A stretch of 64,000 nucleotides of DNA from Oopsacas minuta (lineage: Eukaryota > Porifera > Hexactinellida > Lyssacinosida > Leucopsacidae), in contig JAKMXF010000288.1 of assembly GCA_024704765.1 (NCBI GenBank), forward strand, positions 1 through 64,000, read 5' to 3'. Shown one piece after another: positions 39,701 through 51,200 of this stretch. Positions within the stretch are counted from its first letter, which is position 1. Each line of letters opens with the position of its first letter. Below the pieces are notes generated by a model. It searched no databases. It saw only the letters and a program-made list of their open reading frames with translations, and was not told the DNA's origin. Made by a program: the position numbers and the translations under genes.

Positions 39701-40957
39701 TTGGTGAGATATTTAGCATTGAAAACCTATCCCATATCAGAATAATAATTGACATTTAATTAATCCAGGAAATTACCTTCACAACAGTCAAAAGTGGTTA
39801 GAAAAATCTCACCAAAATAAAGTCTTCTTTTTCTTTCTTTTCGAAATTTGTCAAGGCTCGTAGCAATGAAAATATATTGTAAGGCTAGCGCATTGACAGG
39901 CCGGCGGCCGCATCGCTTCCTACGGCCATACAACAGGACACCATAGCGAACTTACTAACTGGATTTTAACTGTATTTCTACTGCGAATAATTAGATTTTC
40001 AAATTTCACCTTTAACATTGCATTGATAGAAAAATGCAATTTTTCACCGGCTTTTGGATCTTCTTAGATATGAATAGAAATAGTTGCAAATTTTGGATAA
40101 TTTGATCTTCGCAAAATTCTTACTCTTATTCTGGAGTACATTTAACCAAAGTATATCCTTTCACATTACAAAATAGCCAAGAAGAGTTAACCCAAAGTTA
40201 CAAATTTCGTCTCATTTTGCGCTACGTAATGTTTGAACTACCAATGGCTGTATTATATGGAGAATTTCTTTCAAGTTTAATCAGAGACAAATAACTTGCT
40301 ATAACAGGATTCTAATTGTTAGGTACCTGTAATGATGTATAATGGCGCTTTTAGGGTAACTGCTATTAAGTTTATCTAACAATTGAATTTAGAATTCTTA
40401 CTATTTGTGAGTTTTCCCACAAACACTTTATTTACAATACATCCACATATCTAAGCCTGCTTTTCTTTGTATTGTCAGATTACAAGAAGATATAATTTTT
40501 ACTATATCAATAAAGAAATATGAAACTAATCAAGACAAATCTGAAATATTTGTGAAAATTATCCTAGGTCGAGTTTTCCTAAAGGATGAGTTTCCACGGA
40601 CCGCACTTACTCACACTTTTCAAAAGATTCTTGCACTATTTTTATGTTTTTCTCGGATTAGTCTGAGCTCTAGCCTATAGGTTGAAGATGTTAAGAGCAA
40701 TTACGATTCGTATATACTATATAGGAATCCAAAATTTCAATTACAAGTTAGTACAAATTCCAATCTTGAAGTTTAGGATACAATCCAGCTACCCCAATTA
40801 TGCCCCTGAATGTTTAATAATGCGTAATGACTATCTTTCCTTGATAAACTTTGTTTTCTAGGATAGCGTTTCTCACAAAAGAAGAATATATTATTATTTC
40901 ATATTATTTGTATTATTTGTATTTGTTTTGCTACTTCAGTTTGGATATGTTAATTAA
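30731..40957 (+). CDS. CDKAL1: CDKAL1, threonylcarbamoyladenosine tRNA methylthiotransferase, 13 exons
   Basis: Exons: 30731-30986, 31561-31742, 32148-32196, 32357-32477, 33007-33110, 33577-33743, 34593-34738, 35399-35459, 35759-35878, 36117-36179, 37973-38056, 38420-38572, 40862-40957. All have GT/AG borders and consistent phases, totalling 533 residues (human 579). The enzyme is a radical-SAM methylthiotransferase that converts t6A to ms2t6A at position 37 of tRNA-Lys(UUU). The N-terminal iron-sulfur domain has Cys63 (KTWGCSHN), Cys99 (NSCTV) and Cys128 (AGCVPQ). The radical-SAM cluster is C204-x3-C208-x2-C211 ([12 protein letters not shown]). Other matches are [49 protein letters not shown] and [16 protein letters not shown] domain spans about 424-485. 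The last exon encodes basic HKRR followed by about 19 hydrophobic residues, the ER tail anchor expected of CDKAL1. Confidence 0.95.
31006..31174. mobile_element. pogo/Tigger-like MITE in CDKAL1 intron 1
   Basis: The left end CAGTGGAACCTAAACCGACA and right end TGTCGGTTTATGCAGGTTCA then GCTG are inverted repeats of about 20-24 bp. The interior also repeats GTCGGATTATGCAG. It starts only 19 bp after the exon 1 donor. Confidence 0.7.
31760..31874. repeat. hAT-like MITE (GGTTCCCAAAC / GGTTGAGAAC) in CDKAL1 intron 2
   Basis: The left end CGGTTCCCAAACTTTTCACC and right end GGTTGAGAACAGCTG are the decayed inverted termini usual for hAT elements. The interior has GTGGACCCCTTCCCATAGAT, a motif shared with the copy at 33279-33433 and, more distantly, with 54657-54746. 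Confidence 0.65.
32914..32983. repeat. 70-bp MITE with CAGGG..AACCAG termini, copy 1
   Basis: The ends CAGGGGAAAACCAG and CTGGTTTCTCCCTG are near-perfect 14-bp inverted repeats. The interior AGATCCCAGAGCGAGGAGGC and CTGCCTCAATG recurs at 48950-49072. It sits in CDKAL1 intron 4, just upstream of exon 5. Confidence 0.75.
33279..33433. repeat. hAT-like MITE in CDKAL1 intron 5
   Basis: The left end CCTGTTCTCAACC and right end CCTGGTTGGGAAT are inverted termini. The interior ACCCTTCCCATAGACAG and ATAGACCACCAAGGGG matches the copy at 31760-31874. Confidence 0.65.
34793..34946. repeat. Probable hAT-like element fragment in CDKAL1 intron 7
   Basis: It contains TCAACCCTTGGTCCTCTACG on the left and AGGGGTCCACGGATGAAATG then GGTTGAGAAGC on the right, which is the family pattern seen at 31760 and 33279 in the opposite orientation. 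The left end is poorly conserved, so the boundaries are approximate. Confidence 0.45.
35309..35363. repeat. Small inverted repeat with GCATACTTGCCAAC termini
   Basis: GCATACTTGCCAAC and GTTGTCAAGTATGC face each other across about 27 bp (one mismatch in the arms). It lies in CDKAL1 intron 7, about 35 bp before exon 8. A related end occurs at about 30430-30445. Confidence 0.6.
37022..37202. mobile_element. pogo-like MITE with TGGAACCTCGT termini in CDKAL1 intron 10
   Basis: The left end TGGAACCTCGTTAATATGAA then CACT and the right end AGTGTTCGTTTTACGAGGTT then CCA are inverted repeats over about 23 bp. The interior carries ACAGACGGACAAATATGTTC and TTATCCAGAGTAATACC, which recur in fragments at 500-575, 28500-28620, 33876-33960 and 57280-57345. 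Confidence 0.75.
37465..37691. mobile_element. MITE with TACGGTA / GGGTTTGCTTTAGCCC arms, copy 2
   Basis: It carries TACTGGGTTTGCTTTAGCCC on the left and ATTTGGGCTAAAGCAAACCC then AGTAGCCCCATTTTACGGTA on the right, the same arms as the copy at 9734-9951. It is inserted in CDKAL1 intron 10. Confidence 0.85.
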
Positions 40958-43669
40958 GTAATTGTGTATAAATAAATTTTCTATTCACTTGAGCTGATTC
41001 ATAATTGTTATTATTGTTTATTTGCCATATTTAATTATTGAGTTAATTAATTATATTGGTTTGCAGTTCAGGGACGTACCTTGGGAAGGTGGTGCTCGGG
41101 TCTAAGGTTCAGGACTGCCCACTTCCAGAATATTTAGATGGTGGATAATATTTCTATATTCTCTACAACCTCAAGGCGAAACTACGTTTGAGAAAAACTT
41201 TCCTTCTAACTATAATTTGTCTTTATATTTCCTTGCCGAGCTATGCATTTATACTACTTTTGGGAGGTTTTTTAGCCGAATTTTCGCGGGCGAAGATATA
41301 TGTATATGTATTAGCTGAAATTCATGCGCCTTTGAGCATAGATCCAAACCTTCTACCCTCCAATTGCTGGTCATCAACCTTACAGTAAAATATAGCCCTG
41401 CAATTGTATTAGTTTACTAAGAAAATATGAATACAGTAAACTCCCGATACATCGAGATAATGAGAGACCGAAACACCGCTTATATCTAATCTGGAATTGT
41501 ACAAATATGGTCCTTAACAATATATAAATTTCATTGGTAAGCACGAAATAGTAGAAATATGAAAATATAATAATACGTGATCTTTGAAGGAGAAAATTTG
41601 CAGGGCAAAAGTAGGTACAAAACAAATATTATTTGCTATAAGAAAAGTCTCAACAATGTGTGTACATCTGTCTCTAACCGTTTATGTGTTAATAACTCAA
41701 AAGAGCAGACAATATGACTACCCTGCCAAAATACGCCCGTTGCTACGAGGTTTCCATTTTGTGTAAAAATAAGCACAACTTCATGGTGATGTTAGTGGCA
41801 TGCAAATATGTGAAGTTACATAACTTTTGATCTAAAATGTTAGTACAACTTCAAAGTCCGAATTTAGTCGTAATTCGTATTTGTGATGATGCACATAAAA
41901 TGAGAAACAAGGTACAAAGCGTAAACACGAGAAGTATTACATGTTTACTGCCTGGATATCATCGAGCTGGTTGTTGAATCATATACTGGCACATCATGTA
42001 TAATTAGATATGATTGTATATGTGAAAAGACATGAGGTAGGCTAATGACTGCATGAACTTTGAACTAAGTTATTATGATTAAGGGGTTTGTGATTAAATG
42101 TTGCTCTGTTGATTTAGTTAGCTTTATTAACTTTGTTAAAAAGGCTGACCTCGGGGACTTACCATTAGCTTTCCGATGTCGACTGACATAGATATCAAAC
42201 TTTTATTGATAATTAACACAGATGCTGCCGAAGTTTTACACGAATAATGTTACTTTTTTTCGAAATTCGCTGATGAATCTTTCTAATCAGTATTTTGCTA
42301 ATTGCTACATACAAATCCTCCATGGTTGTCGTCGTTAAACAGGTTCCCGGAGGTGTCAAGGTTGCTTGAATAGATACTCATTTGATTATAACAATCGGAC
42401 AGCTCATTAAAACTCGATAAGATATTTCTAATACGTATTATCAATTCTGGCATAATTCCACCCATATCGTATTATTTAGCTTCATAGCGCAGTCATTCTC
42501 TATCAAAATTAAGCATATACATTTTACAGAATTGAATTTTCATTCTAGAAATTTCTGATCTAACGTGTCTCTTAACTTCCTATCGAGTTTGAGAAAGTGG
42601 CTGAAATATGTCCAGATCGCCAATCTCCTATAATACCTTATATTTGCTACCCTACCCTCAGGGGACTACTATTCTAGGAGATACGGGGAATTACTGTATA
42701 AGTGTACTTACACAAGGTATAGTTATGATTTATCCTAAGCAGAGTTGTCAAATCCAATTTAGAGAACTAATCAATTATCGATTTTGCTGAATTGTGTTTC
42801 GATGTGGATTACTTAAATTTGGATCGATTGGCTTGAATTGGCAACCTGAGGTAGCAGTAGATTAATAACTATTCGAGTAAGGAAAATATTCAGTGAAAGT
42901 GATTAGTTAATTAATCCCTCAAGGGGCGATTATCAAGTCAGTTTATTTAAGCAGAGGCTAGAATTCGAGAAAACACAGTCAGGGGAGGAGTGGGACTAAG
43001 GCGGCCTGAACCCATTCTTTTGTATTATTGTCTGTAAATATATGGCAAATACCCCGGACACCCCTGCAATCTAAGCCCCCTTTAATAATCCTGGTCGAGC
43101 ATCAATAGAACTTCCTACACATGATATTACTAAATTAATGGAAAAGAATGTTTATATTTCATAGTTCATGTAATTCTATAATTATGCTCCTTATCGACCA
43201 GTCTATCCAATTTTTAGATAATATTGAGTTTTTCAGATCAATATGACACTAGTCAAATATTTGGGAGAATAATTTGCATATTTACACATTTGTAGTGTGT
43301 GACATGAAACAAGTCATTGCACAATCATATATGAAACTAATATACTTAATATTTGTCTTTGTTCCTATAGTTATGTAATCAATTTCAAATATTTAGAAGA
43401 CTTTCATAAAGATTGCGTAATGTATATATTACTTGTGAATATGCCAGTCATTGTTTGTTAATTTCACCTATGACAACAAATTTGTTAGACAACTCAAAAC
43501 CGTTCATCTCCATTTCATTAAATATAGCATGCTAATTCTACAATAATTATAGCTTAGCAATTCTACTCGTAGAACCCAGCTCTACTGATAACTTGAAGTG
43601 AATTGCACTAGGTTTGTGCACTGGTCAGATTTGATTAATTTCTCTCTATGTTGTTTCCACGCGTATAAA
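40958..43669. other. Intergenic region between convergent CDKAL1 and GATAD2 genes
   Basis: No further gene seen. The open frames at 41188-41388, 41380-41625, 41584-41766 and 42608-42790 have AT-driven composition and no recognisable domain. A pogo-like terminus (CAGTAAACTCCCGATACATC) lies at about 41435-41455, with CGTTGCTACGAGGTTTCCAT at about 41740. Confidence 0.4.
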
Positions 43670-45238
43670 TCACTTTTTATGTGTAGTTACCACTGGGTTC
43701 TGGTCGAGTTGAGCGTATACTACGTTGCGTATTTGCATGTTCGCCTGCCCATTCTTGCTTTTGTCCGTTGCATTCTGTTGAATATAGAGGCCGGCTATAG
43801 GTTGTAGCTTATTGGCCTCAGAAGTATTGATAGTTACATACTGGACTTTATCCTGCTTTTGGTGTATAACAGTACCAGAATTGATCCTACTCCCAGTTGC
43901 GTTTGATAATGCTATCGAGTTTGCTGGTATATGATATTGTCCATCAGATGATTGAGATATAATGTATGATTCCTGTTGTTGTTGTTGTGGCTGTTGAGAC
44001 TGTGTTTGATGTAACACAATTTGTTGTTTAGTTAACAACTCACTGTAACGATCAAACTCTCTTTCATCACTTTCAACATCTCTTATAAGTCCATTCAAGT
44101 GAGCAACTAATGCATTTCTATGCTCTTTCATCTGTTGAGCTGAATCGCATGCTTCGCAGAAGAAAGCAGATTTTGAGCCCTGCCATCCTGACCCGAAATC
44201 GCTCCCACAAGTGAGACATACAACTCTGTGTTGTTTGTGTCGGGTGGAGAAACAATCGGTCTCACCTGTGACGTATAAAACAGCTTCTTCCAGGCCTACT
44301 GCGTATTGGAAGTTTGTATCAGCGAATGGAATAATCGGCCAGACCTGTCGCTGTGTGGGTGGCAGCTGTGCTTTTATTAGTTTCCTCTCAATCATTTTGC
44401 TCAGATTCTTTTTGGGATGATTATGCTTTGATAGGAATAGGTTAGGATGTTTGGCAGTAGGGAGGGGTATAGAGTATCGTTGTGCTATGTTCCTAACTTT
44501 TATTTGAAGTTCTTGTAATTCTCTGAATTCTCCAGGCTCTAATCCATTCGGACTTAGTGTCTCTGCCACGAGAGGTAACGTGTTTTGATGCAGTTTATCT
44601 GTGTGCAATGAACCATGGATGATTGTGGGTTTCGATCCAATGCGATCCTGTTTGGAAGCTTCACTGCTTGGTCGTGATATGAGAATATTACTATGTTTGC
44701 TGTGATTGTCAGAATTGATTAGAATTGCTGGGTTCATTGTATTTTTATTGACTTCATTTGCAGCGTGTATTATGATGGGTTTTCTCATCTTGTTCGGCGT
44801 GGAGTTATGATAAGAGGAAGGGATTGTTGCGAATTGAGTAGGCTGTGACGTCACAATCTTTTGAGATTGTATTTGTAGCATAAGTTTGAGTTTTGCTTCT
44901 TCTTCTTCGATTTGCCTTTTGAGAACTTCGATATCTGAATTGGGCAATTCCTCGATTTTAGCTAGTTTTGATTTGTTTGTCTCGTCATTATCAGCTACTA
45001 CAATGTAATTACGTTTGTTGGCAGCAATTGAGTTATGTATTATGTTTGTGCGGGGTGATGATGAATGATTTGGGGTAGAAATCCCCGATTCTATCAAAAT
45101 AGGGTTCTGGAAATCACGTAGCAGAGTTTCTGGTACTTTTAGGGGTTTGGAGGGTGTTACCGTGTTGGTCACAATTGGTTGTAAGCCCTGATTGGTCGAA
45201 ATAGGTTGTAGTCCAGATGTGGTCTGATCCGTTGCCAT
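43670..45238 (-). CDS. GATAD2: p66/GATAD2 subunit of the NuRD chromatin-remodelling complex
   Basis: An intronless ORF of 522 residues; the ATG at 45238 follows directly upstream stops. Two conserved p66 regions are visible. CR1, a charged coiled coil at about residues 101-128 (SDIEVLKRQIEEEEAKLKLM), corresponds to the helix that pairs with MBD2/3. CR2 at about 291-380 has YAVGLEEAVLYV followed by a GATA-type finger, C341-x2-C344-x16-C361-x2-C364 (CLTCGSDFGS.W...FFCEAC), then a basic/helical extension (KEHRNALVAHL). In NuRD, p66 bridges MBD proteins to CHD remodellers and HDACs and binds histone tails. The finger spacer of 16 is slightly short of the classical GATA 17-18. The C-terminal third is Gln-rich (QSQQPQQQQQ) and disordered. 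The single-exon structure is unusual, as vertebrate GATAD2 genes have many introns. Confidence 0.9.
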   Translation of the reverse strand: MATDQTTSGLQPISTNQGLQPIVTNTVTPSKPLKVPETLLRDFQNPILIESGISTPNHSSSPRTNIIHNSIAANKRNYIVVADNDETNKSKLAKIEELPNSDIEVLKRQIEEEEAKLKLMLQIQSQKIVTSQPTQFATIPSSYHNSTPNKMRKPIIIHAANEVNKNTMNPAILINSDNHSKHSNILISRPSSEASKQDRIGSKPTIIHGSLHTDKLHQNTLPLVAETLSPNGLEPGEFRELQELQIKVRNIAQRYSIPLPTAKHPNLFLSKHNHPKKNLSKMIERKLIKAQLPPTQRQVWPIIPFADTNFQYAVGLEEAVLYVTGETDCFSTRHKQHRVVCLTCGSDFGSGWQGSKSAFFCEACDSAQQMKEHRNALVAHLNGLIRDVESDEREFDRYSELLTKQQIVLHQTQSQQPQQQQQESYIISQSSDGQYHIPANSIALSNATGSRINSGTVIHQKQDKVQYVTINTSEANKLQPIAGLYIQQNATDKSKNGQANMQIRNVVYAQLDQNPVVTTHKK

Positions 45239-48200
45239 CGTCGCTTGTATCGTTTTAGTATTTATCAGAAATAGCTACGTTTGAAAATGAATTGCTTTGT
45301 AATAACAGTATACCGTGAAAGCCTATAATTGGTAGATTGTGTTATTTATACATAAGTTACCACATTGAAGCCAACTGTCTAAATTCCATTAAGCTTGCCT
45401 TGTTACCAAGATCTCACTATACCCAGTGACATATGATAAGTATTCGTTTCTCAGGAATTATTATGTTAATTTCAACCACAAAATTGATTAGAGTTATTTT
45501 TGTGAAAATTTGTTTGTTGTATTTTCGAAAAATGCGTGAAATTTGTTGAAAATCAATTCCAATTTGGATTTTTTTTAATGGAAAGAATTTCTGAGATATA
45601 GACAATACAATTTGCATAATTTCCTGATAAGCCTAATTGCATATGTGAAAAGAATAATCATTAAGTCAGTGGATCCGTGACCACAATTGCCCTGATTAAA
45701 AATTTACTAAGCAATCCTTTACAAATGGCTGCAAAGGTATTTTAATGACAAGCAGTCATTTTGCTATGAGATTTGCTCAAATGAGTGAGCAATGCATTTG
45801 GAAGGGTAGGTTCTCCATTGGGCTTGTCCTTGGAACTTAGTTTAGTGTATTACATTTTGCCCTAGCAATGTAGTAGCATGTGTGGCTTGGATAATAACAA
45901 GGGGTATTTATGGAGAGCAAATTTGTGTTGTTAATCTTGTAAAATATGCAAAGTTAGATATAGTATCCTTATCTGTTCATTGAAGTTTAGTGACAATAAT
46001 TAGACATATCTATTTCGAATTAGCCCAAAAACAACAAACTACAGTCGACAATATACAATTATTCGAAGAAATTAGTTCTATGTGTTTTTCCTTAAATCCC
46101 CTAAGCTCATATTTTAGAATGTATACACCTTGTGCACTTTCCATTTGTGTTAAATTTACTCCAATTAAGATTATGACGAAGCCCTTAAATTCCTAAGCCC
46201 CATGACTGTAACTATGATCAAGATTCTGATACAATAGTGTATATACTACATGCAAATGAATATCTTACGTTCAAATGGATTTTGATTGTGTAACATACAC
46301 ATACATTTCTATATACTTTTCTTTGAATTTGCATTTGGCGGTATTACACAGTTTTTAATTTCATGTGAATTCTCAGAGTCACCGTAATTCCCCGTAATTC
46401 TATAGATTGTAATTTGAGATTTTTCGGCAACTCTTGCAAAATATCATTTACAGGATACATTATCCGTATTTATACTGTTTATTGGTACTGTACGGAGAAA
46501 AAGAGACAGAAAATTTGTCCAAAATCACACGTCCAAAGGAGCGTACCGAGATAAAACCTTATACACAATTGAATAAATATATGTAGAATCTCGCTTAATG
46601 CGAAACCAAGGGACCGTCGAAATTTGTCCACCTCATCCGGAATTCGTATTACCTGAAGTGATTACTAGTAACAACACATTAAAGAGAACTGAAACTTGTA
46701 TGTCTTATTCGAGTTTCGTATTAGCGACTATAACGATTAGCGGGGCATGGGGCATACCTTAGAGATTATACTTATGCCTCAAACCATTGAAATTTGCATC
46801 TATAATTGAGGACTTCTACGATGAATTTCTTGAATAATCAATTTTTGTGGTAAATTCGAAAAAAAACACGTATTTATCACTTAAATAAATTGATTATTTT
46901 GGGTTTCTCAGAAGAGAATTTGTTCCGAATTGTTATTCGACCAACAACCTTAAGGCATATTATAATAATCAAATATTGTAGAAAAACAGTCGTTGGAGGA
47001 AGTGGCTATACATATTGATTCAAAACTTTCTGGTAAAGTAAACTTACATTTGAAATTACCAATGGGTGAGTGGGGGGTTGTCAGTAGATTTCCGACCCAA
47101 CCTCCCCCACTTATAGAAGTTCTACTGTAGTATTAAATGTTAGAATCTTTACAAATTTCGCTGCCAACATAATTATGTCACCCCCTAAAAATCCTTGTTT
47201 CGTTTTGTCTTAGATTTTAAGATTTCTAAAATTTAAGAGAAACGATCATTAATTCATATTTTCGCTTATGTTTGAGTTTTGACATTCTATAACCATGAAC
47301 AAGCATGTGCTCCAATTCACTTCGTTATGAATCACATAAATTCCCCAGAAATTTATTAATGACAAGGCAAAACGAGATTGTGTTCACATACGTAAGTCTC
47401 ACTTTGGATGGGTGAGACTTAACATCTATGTGTAAGCAAGATATTCCCAGAGGAGTTTAATCTAGTATACTACGTCACTATTCTTAATCAATAATTACCT
47501 GTCTTAATAAGTTAATCTAATTTGAGTACTCAACATTTCTAGAGGCAGAAACTAATAGAATCAGAACTGATGGATAATTCCGTTCGATACAGGAAATCAG
47601 CATACTGGTATTACGTAATTAATTAATATTAACAAGTAGCATGACACTTCGTAAGAATTGCTGTAAATAGATGATGTGTCCGAATATTGAGGTGTATATA
47701 TATATATTTTTAGAAATTTAATTAGCGGTTACAAAGAAAAATATATTATTTAATTATTCATTATCGACATATCGTACGTAAGCTATAGTTTTATCAAAGT
47801 GCTTATTTTAACGAGAATTTATATGACCGTTGATGTCAAAGAATAGAAATATGTCAATCAGTCGCGGATATGGGCTCAAATTCATATTTAATGGTCATAG
47901 GGTGAGCCCATTCCAATAAAGTCCCATTTAATCCCATTTTCTCTAAAAGGGATACACAGGGTAAAGTGAGGCAGCATTTGGTGGAAATGTTCACACAAGG
48001 TATAGAAAATTTTGTACTGTCCGCTCGGATGCCATAAATCAGGAATGTGAACGTGGTAAATCGAGCCACATTTGACAATAACTATATTTTGAGTCTTGGA
48101 AAGCTGAAAATTGAGGCTTTTCTATTCCTAGCCAAGAGGAATTTTCCAGATATAATTTGGAAATATGATATAGATTTCGTAATCAGAGCATTAAAATAAT

Positions 48201-51200
48201 CCTATTAGAGTTTGTTATCAAGATAAGGGTCTCGTTTCATTATGCCTTCTAAAAACACAAATGATTCAAATATCGATCCTAACAATTTTTTGGGTATAAT
48301 TTACATATAAATGTTCATTGAAATAGCGTTTACTCATAGTTACTATAATTCCACAAATATTTTGAGAAATGTCAAATTACCTTTTGCATGATAATATAGC
48401 GATAGAAAACTACCCGTTGATTCCACCAGTTCACACCGATTTTACCGACTTGGTTGGACCTATTCTAACAGAATATCGATTGAACAGAAGAATTCGATCA
48501 TAATTTAGATAACTAGCCTGATAATTGCCAAATTCTATCCAAAGCCACAATAGCATATAAGGTACAGAGTAACGCATAATTCGAGAAGCCTTTAAAATAA
48601 ATGGAGGTGGCTAGATAATATATATATTAACTCACTTAAATAAAATATTATTTAAGTTGAAGTCAGAAATATTTATTTCCAATTTACTGTCGACTCGGCT
48701 TAATTGGGCCGGACGTGTTCATTACAGGAAGTTTGTCACGTTTAAGCGGAGGTGATGTGTTCTAAAGTATTAGTTTGTTGGTTACAAAACGCCAAATTAG
48801 CAAAAGTAATTGCTTACTTGTCAATTTAGAAAAATAATTATGCAACAAATATGGATGTAATTCGAACTATCTTACTTGTAGTCTATACACTCCTATAGAA
48901 CTTAATACAACACTTTGTAGACCGAATAAATCCTTTTCAACGAATTGCTGGCAAGTAACTAGAGATCCCAGAGCGAGGATGGATATTTGCCTTAATATAA
49001 TGGCGATTACAAAAGGGAGAGGAGGCAAAACTGTCTCCTCTGCCTCAATGCTAGTTACGCCCTAGAATTGGGGAATTGTTTCTGAGAATGACTTTGGGCA
49101 ACACTACACAAATAGACTCTAGTCTACATTTATTCAAGTAATTATTCAAAATAATAATAATTACGTATTCTACAGTAACCTGACGCTCTCCGTGATTAAC
49201 TCATTATTCGGAAAACCGTGCGTATGACATGGTTTAGTTAATGACGAAGAGCTTCAGGTTGCCAATTCTCCTGAGGATCAAATATTTAAAGAGAAAATTC
49301 AGAGGATACCCCTTCTTCGGATTCCTTATAGGGAACATTGTTTCGTTGAAACGGACTTATTTGAGAGGGACAGACAATATTTGCCAAAATCGGATTTCGT
49401 ATTAACCAGAGTCTTCGTAGAAATTACAACTTACGAATTATAAAAATATCAAACATCGAAAAATATAAATACTTACACCCATACATTACAAATCAAAAAA
49501 AACTACAAACTTTCAAATACAGAAGTTATGCATATTAGTGAATAGAGAAATTAAAATCCACCTCATTGGCGTAGCCATATATAGAGTTTGGTTATAAAAC
49601 TTAACAGTACAAATTTAAGGGTTTCACATTTCATCATTTGGGACTGAACCACGATTAATATTCTAACACAACTGTGCTATATAATTAACTTAGTTGATTG
49701 TTACTAATATTGCAATAATGTGTGAGCAACGAATACACATTTAAATTGTTATTAATAGAAACTGAATTGCTTCCTTTTAGATATTATATATGGAACTAAT
49801 TAGTGTATTTTTATTCCGCATACGTATCAGAACTTCCATAAGCAGTTTCTTTTGGAACTGAAAAATTTTTCAGTTGCTTTAGATATTAGAACTTGTGTAC
49901 TATTGGAACATTAATAGATTTTGTTATCACTGGAATTGAGTGAAAACACTGAAAATACACCAATTTGTGCATCTTTGTCTACATTTTCCTTGACTGTAGA
50001 GCCACCTATATATCTTTCTGTTCATGTGATTCTATAGCTGTAGAAATATTTGTCTTGTTTGTGTAATTTAAAGAATATTCTGAATAAGACTTGAGTTATC
50101 TGTATAGTTGAGAATTCATAGTTTGTGGTATGCATAGGATCAAAATTAACAGCTGATTATTGTATATTCTTCAGAAATTGCGTATAATTCGCGATTAAAA
50201 AGCGAATTTTGTCCATAAATTTGCTGAAACCAATTCAAAAGGATGTTTATAATTCTACATATCTAATAAACCCTAAGTGTCTAAATGAGTTTTACCAGTT
50301 TTGCGACAGATAATCAGAACAGCTGTAGTGAGACAGAATAATTGTATCCTCGTCTCGCTAATTGCTAAAACATTATTTTGTACCAATTGTGAGCAGTACT
50401 CTACAGATAGCGAAGAGATTGTTCATATTAGTGATTTTGTTCAGATAATAATTGCGCCTAATAAATACAGTAGATAGCAAATATTGTATATATCACGTAC
50501 GGTCAAAAGTATAGAAATTTAATCTCCAGCAGAATTGTATATACATTTGGTTTTCGGTCATTTCGGGTCATTTTCCTATATTATACCTGTAAATACTCTG
50601 TTCGGATTAACATCTGTGCATTTTACTTACTAATATTGCAATATAACAAAATATATCTTTTGTCCAAAACTATTGCCTTTGAATTTATTGTTATGGAATC
50701 ATTTCCTAAAAAGTATAACAAACCTTAAGTATGTGTAACGATAAAACTATGAAAACGAATACAATGAAAATGATTGAAAAACAAAATTTCTTCAGATTTA
50801 AATCTTTAAAAATATAATTAGACCTTCGGGCGCTCATTGAAATACTCACATTCTATTGAATTACTTCTGGTGCCATGGTTACGCTAAAGTATGGCAGGGA
50901 AATAAAGATCCAAAAATTATCCTCGGTTCTATCTGACAATAGACTATCGATTTGATTTTATATAACTAAAAATTTAAGTTTCATTTTATCGGATCATTGT
51001 TATGAAATATGAATAACTGTGGGGCGCTAATATCTTGTTTTATTAATTTCTTCTATTTGTAAATATTGATAGAGCAAAGTTTTACAACTTTTCATATACA
51101 TTTCATCCGCTTCTGATTCAACCAGATGGGCAGTCCTTTAAAATAGGACTGCTCATCCGGAGCGCCATTCTTTGGAGTGCGCCCCTTTAATCTCTGCTTA

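Noticed and set aside
47854-48078. Minus-strand 74-codon frame as a gene
   Set aside because: The composition is moderately complex, but there is no recognisable family, splice context or neighbouring exons; left as unassigned intergenic sequence.
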